25,595 nt of DNA, from contig JBDNIO010000151.1 in NCBI GenBank assembly GCA_041688215.1, positions 1 to 25,595 on the forward strand, read 5' to 3'. Within the stretch, counting starts at the first letter, position 1. Every line of letters begins with the position of its first letter. Positions 22,995 to 25,595 of this stretch are shown piece by piece. The notes below the pieces were generated by a model. That model saw only the letters and a list, made by a program, of their open reading frames with translations. It was not told the origin of the DNA and ran no database searches. The position numbers were made by a program, and so were the translations under genes. This stretch comes from JBDNIO01 sp041688215 (lineage in GTDB: Bacteria; Pseudomonadota; Gammaproteobacteria; Nevskiales; Salinisphaeraceae).

Positions 22995-24106
22995 CTGGAC
23001 AACCACAAACCATCCCCGAAGCCCCAAAATTCTCCGCCAAGGACGTCGGCAAAACCTGCCTGGTCACCGGCGGTGCCGGTTATGTGGGGTCGGCCATCGT
23101 ACGCAGACTGGTGGAATCCGGCTGCACGGTGCGTAGTTTCGATGTGGTCGATCACGAGCATAAATTCGCGGGTGACGGCAGCGTAGAAACCATCGTCGGT
23201 GACCTGCGTAACTACGATTCTGTACGGCAAGCGTTAGAGGGTGTGGATAGCATTTTTCACACCGCCGCGATCATTAAAATTCTGGAAATCGCGCGCCCGG
23301 CGACACGCCGTTTCGTTTGGGAGGTGAACTGCGTCGGCACCGACAATGTAGTGCGTGCCGCACAGGACGCCGGCGTAAAAGCCCTGGTTCAGACCAGCAG
23401 TTTCAGCGTAGTACTCGACCGCGTGCTTAACGACAAGGACGAAACCACGCCTTACGCCACGCGTACCAAAGACCTCTACACCGTTACCAAAATAGAATCT
23501 GAAAAGCGCGTACTCGGGGCCGATACCGAAGGCGCCTTACGTACCTGTGCGCTGCGCCCCGGTGGCGTTTGGGGCACGGATGCGGGGTCGATGATGATCA
23601 AGAGCTTTCTGCAGCAATTTGCCGCCGGCAAGTTCACCGTCCTTATCGGCAACGGCAAAGCCACGATGGACAACACGCATGTAGAAAATCTGGTAGATGC
23701 GCATCTACTGGCGGCCAAAAATCTGCGCAGCAAAGCCTGCGTGGCGGGCGGTCAGGCTTATTTCATAACCGATGATGAAGCCATCAACGGACTCGAATGG
23801 TTCCGCCCACTGGTCGAAGGCTGCGGCAAACGCTGGCCGCGCCTGCGCCTGCCCGCGAAAATGATGATGGCAGTCGGGCGCAGCATGGAAATCATGCATT
23901 ATTTCGGCGGTCCGGAACCCCTGCTCACGCACCGCGGTGTGCGTAATTTAACTGAAAGCTGCAAATTCAGGATCGACAAAGCCCGTCGTGATCTTGGCTA
24001 CGAACCACGCTTTAACCGCGACCGGGGCATGCCGATTCTGTTGCCCAAAGCCAGGGAATTTGTCGCATCCCTGCAAGGTCACTCATTAAAAAGAGAAACG
24101 GCGTGA
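22991..24106 (+). CDS. 3-beta-hydroxysteroid dehydrogenase-like extended SDR
   Basis: The 371-residue protein is an NAD(P)-dependent extended SDR. The cofactor motif is CLVTGGAGYVGSAIVRRLVESG (residues 19-40), the acidic end of the second strand is SFDVVD (NAD preference), and the catalytic YxxxK is YTVTK in KDLYTVTKIESEKRVL, with TSS of QTSSFSVV supplying the Ser/Thr. MDNTHVENLVDAHLLAA is characteristic of the 3-beta-HSD/NSDHL subgroup, which oxidises sterol 3-hydroxyls, sometimes with decarboxylation or isomerisation. It starts at ATG 22991, overlapping the upstream stop, and its stop overlaps the GTG of the EthD gene, so the three genes form a coupled operon. Confidence 0.88.
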   Translation: MTGQPQTIPEAPKFSAKDVGKTCLVTGGAGYVGSAIVRRLVESGCTVRSFDVVDHEHKFAGDGSVETIVGDLRNYDSVRQALEGVDSIFHTAAIIKILEIARPATRRFVWEVNCVGTDNVVRAAQDAGVKALVQTSSFSVVLDRVLNDKDETTPYATRTKDLYTVTKIESEKRVLGADTEGALRTCALRPGGVWGTDAGSMMIKSFLQQFAAGKFTVLIGNGKATMDNTHVENLVDAHLLAAKNLRSKACVAGGQAYFITDDEAINGLEWFRPLVEGCGKRWPRLRLPAKMMMAVGRSMEIMHYFGGPEPLLTHRGVRNLTESCKFRIDKARRDLGYEPRFNRDRGMPILLPKAREFVASLQGHSLKRETA

Positions 24107-24831
24107 AATTCGCCTACCTACTATGGGCACGTGCTGAGATGACGCCCGCTCAGCGACGCGAAACACTGCTTGAACATTGCGCACCGGAAATTTTGAAATC
24201 CGGCGTACAGGGTCTGCAAATGAATATCGCGGATGATCTGGCTACCACGCCCTCACCCGCCCCGACGCCGCCGTTTTCTGAACCGTTTATTGCGCAGGTC
24301 AACATCTGGGTCGACAACGAATCGGATCGTTCAGGCTGTGAAAACATCCTGCGCGCGGCCAATTTTGAGCTGCACGGCTACCGTGTCGATGAATGGGTAT
24401 ACACCGAATACGGCGAAAACCCGAACGCCCCGCAGCCACGCGACTGGCCGGACGGCACACGCAGCCCCGGCATCCTCGCGGTAAACATCTTGCGCAAACC
24501 CAAACGTGTGCCGCGCGACAAATGGATGCGCCGCTGGTTTGGCCATCAATCGCCAATGAGTGAGTGGATGCAACCGCGCATGCGCTACATACGAAACGTA
24601 GTGGAAGACACTATCACCCCCGGCGCGGACTGGTGCGACGGTATTGTTGAGGAAGCCTGGCCGTCGACAGAACACGTCACCAATCAGAAGCTGTTTTACG
24701 GCGCCAAAAACAACCTGCAGCTCATCAAGCACTTCGGCATCATGATGAAATCTGTGGTCGGCATTCTGAATTTGTGGAATATCACCACGGTGATGACCAG
24801 CGAATATATAGTCAAGACGCCGCCGGCTTAA
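24103..24831 (+). CDS. EthD-domain protein with two ferredoxin-like halves
   Basis: The 242-residue product starts at GTG 24103, overlapping the upstream stop. Two similar halves can be seen. Residues 1-110 begin MKFAYLLWARAEMTPAQRRETLLEHCAPEIL. Residues 125-225 begin ILAVNILRKPKRVPRDKWMRRWFGHQSPM, each a beta strand followed by a helix carrying a His in the place used by EthD domains, and the second contains MRYIRNVVEDTI. EthD-like proteins are small alpha/beta barrels required in some degradation pathways (for example ethyl tert-butyl ether) but their chemistry is mostly unknown. It is the last gene of the plus-strand set. Confidence 0.8.
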   Translation: MKFAYLLWARAEMTPAQRRETLLEHCAPEILKSGVQGLQMNIADDLATTPSPAPTPPFSEPFIAQVNIWVDNESDRSGCENILRAANFELHGYRVDEWVYTEYGENPNAPQPRDWPDGTRSPGILAVNILRKPKRVPRDKWMRRWFGHQSPMSEWMQPRMRYIRNVVEDTITPGADWCDGIVEEAWPSTEHVTNQKLFYGAKNNLQLIKHFGIMMKSVVGILNLWNITTVMTSEYIVKTPPA

Positions 24832-24938
24832 ATAAGCTTCGTCATTTCGGGCGTGCTCGCACCACGCGCGATCTGCTCGTCTGACTTCTTCATGCCATTA
24901 TTTTCCAGTTTAGATTGATACGGTTTTTGGGAGGATAT

Positions 24939-24948
24939 CCCCCCCCCC
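24939..24948. repeat. C10 homopolymer tract
   Basis: Ten consecutive C bases (24939-24948) are followed within a few bases by a second run of six (24956-24961). They lie 60 bases upstream of rnk, in the 24832-25007 gap, which otherwise shows no gene. Such a tract is prone to slippage, and also to sequencing error. Confidence 0.9.
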
Positions 24949-24961
24949 GTTTTTACCCCCC

Positions 24962-25004
24962 TTGCGCTGGGCGTGATCTGATAGAATACCAGCATGCTGG
25001 GCGT
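24962..25004 (+). promoter_or_regulatory. Probable rnk promoter/operator region
   Basis: TAGAAT at 24982-24987 is a fair -10 hexamer; no good -35 is seen at standard spacing (TTGCGC at 24962 leaves only 14 bases). A perfect 12-base palindrome CCAGCATGCTGG (24989-25000) lies where transcription would start. The nonamer GCTGGGCGT occurs at 24966-24974 and 24996-25004, 30 bases apart. This is compatible with an operator but untested. Confidence 0.35.
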
Positions 25005-25007
25005 TAT

Positions 25008-25442
25008 ATGCTCCCGGCTGCCCCCTACTCCTGTCCGCCGTCGAGAGCCCGAAAAGCTATTGAACAGCCCCCTATTACCGTTACTGAAAACGATTACGAC
25101 CGTATCGACGCCCTGCTGACAAAGGCCGGCGACAACGTCCCCGGTATTCGTGAACTGCGAGCGGAACTGGGCCGTGCAGACGTCGTGGCAGCGGCACAGA
25201 TGCCGACCGATGTGGTCACCATGAATTCGACCGTTATCTTCGAAAGTGTTGATAGTGGCAAAAGTCTCGAACTGACACTGGTTTATCCCAAGGATATCGA
25301 CGGCAGTGGCGGCAAGGTATCGATATTGGCACCGGTGGGTAGCGCCTTACTTGGACTGGCTGTCGGCCAGACAATTGAGTGGCAACTTTCCGGTGGCAGC
25401 AGCCTGAAACTTAAGGGCACCTCTAAAAATAGCCTACTGTGA
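25008..25442 (+). CDS. rnk: Rnk-like nucleoside diphosphate kinase regulator, 3' end altered by an insertion
   Basis: Rnk proteins have a GreA/GreB-type C-terminal domain that binds RNA polymerase. From ATG 25008 the frame gives 144 residues. ITVTENDYDRIDALL, then IRELRAELGRADVV, MPTDVVTMNSTVIFE and SILAPVGSALLGLAVGQTIEWQLSGGSSLKL match E. coli Rnk closely, but the normal end (a YQPEAAGD-type tail) is replaced by GTSKNSLL, which I read as translation into an IS end. The N-terminus is about 20 residues longer than usual, and an upstream extension to 24915 crosses the poly-C tract and is unlikely. Loss of the last residues may or may not impair function. Confidence 0.85.
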   Translation: MLPAAPYSCPPSRARKAIEQPPITVTENDYDRIDALLTKAGDNVPGIRELRAELGRADVVAAAQMPTDVVTMNSTVIFESVDSGKSLELTLVYPKDIDGSGGKVSILAPVGSALLGLAVGQTIEWQLSGGSSLKLKGTSKNSLL

Positions 25443-25595
25443 GACAATTACGTCACCGAAGTCGCTAACCCGCCGGAAGGGGATATGGAACTGCAAGCCA
25501 GCTTTTTCGATCTTCACAATCGCCATAAAAAGTTAGATGAACGCGATCCTCTGCGTTCGCTCAACCGATTGGTAGATTGGGAGGTATTCCGTGAA
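25415..25595 (+). mobile_element. Left end of an IS5-family insertion sequence (continues past window)
   Basis: The left end is placed at 25415 by three signs: rnk similarity stops there, the bases just before it are TTAA (25411-25414, fitting the YTAR target site known for IS5-group elements), and an IS5-type transposase begins 70 bases later. The presumed end begins gggcacctctaaaaa. The right end lies outside the window, so the duplication and inverted repeat cannot be checked here. Confidence 0.6.
25485..25595 (+). CDS. IS5-family transposase, N-terminal part (runs off the edge)
   Basis: ATG 25485 has a GGAAGGGG ribosome site upstream. The visible 37 residues, including ASFFDLHNRHKKLDERDPL and LNRLVDWEVFRE, match the FFDxxxRxxxLxxxxDPLxxLxxxVDWExFR start of IS5-group DDE transposases. 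The catalytic residues lie outside the window, so completeness is unknown. Confidence 0.85.
   Translation, partial: MELQASFFDLHNRHKKLDERDPLRSLNRLVDWEVFRE

Noticed and set aside
24915..25007. 31-codon N-terminal extension of rnk
   Set aside because: It would be translated through the C10 tract and has no family similarity or ribosome site.

Overview
This window looks like chromosomal DNA of a gammaproteobacterium, judged by eye to be moderately GC-rich. The main clue is the order hisI-hisE-tatA-tatB-tatC, which is typical of Pseudomonas-like and related lineages. A Pseudomonas-type (APH-fold) ThrB, a TrkA/TrkH potassium system, an LrgAB pair and rnk agree with this. I found no rRNA, tRNA or CRISPR array.

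Layout. 1-760: the tail of a possible IS200/IS605-type transposase, then an unrecognised exported helical protein, each followed by a hairpin terminator. 830-925: a dispersed inverted repeat. 1041-1856 (minus): an exported EF-hand protein. 1986-4327 (minus): tatC, tatB, tatA, hisE and hisI, transcribed from hisI towards tatC. 4415-7246 (plus): trkA-trkH, divergent from hisI. 7308-7463: a second dispersed repeat. 7555-10739 (plus): a small TPR protein, homoserine kinase, and the two membrane subunits of a TRAP transporter with no binding protein nearby. 10826-11919: an lrgA-lrgB-like pair.

11932-16528 is a zone of gene decay among working genes. A MAPEG-family gene carries a small inverted-repeat element with target duplication plus a separate one-base frameshift. 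After a PQQ-type lipoprotein dehydrogenase, a cysteine-free DksA-like protein, an OsmC protein and an SDR come the remains of an Old Yellow Enzyme gene and a traX gene. They lie head to head, and both have lost their 5' ends at one junction.

16541-24831 is a catabolic island of two divergent gene sets. On the minus strand are an HsaA-like flavin monooxygenase/acyl-CoA dehydrogenase-fold protein, a KstD-like 3-ketosteroid dehydrogenase, a 2,4-dienoyl-CoA-reductase-type flavoenzyme, an exported Dabb protein and a VOC protein. On the plus strand are an SDR, a 3-beta-HSD-like dehydrogenase and a two-domain EthD protein. The mix suggests oxidation of a steroid, terpenoid or similar polycyclic substrate. 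The substrate is inferred, and several known steroid-pathway parts (HsaB, HsaC, HsaD, CoA ligase) are absent here.

The window ends in rnk, whose 3' end appears to have been cut by an IS5-family insertion running off the right edge. The most notable structural signals are three intergenic inverted-repeat loci built from related ~10-base words (one nests two types), the MAPEG insertion, the reciprocal truncation near 16030, and the DksA-like protein with no zinc ligands.
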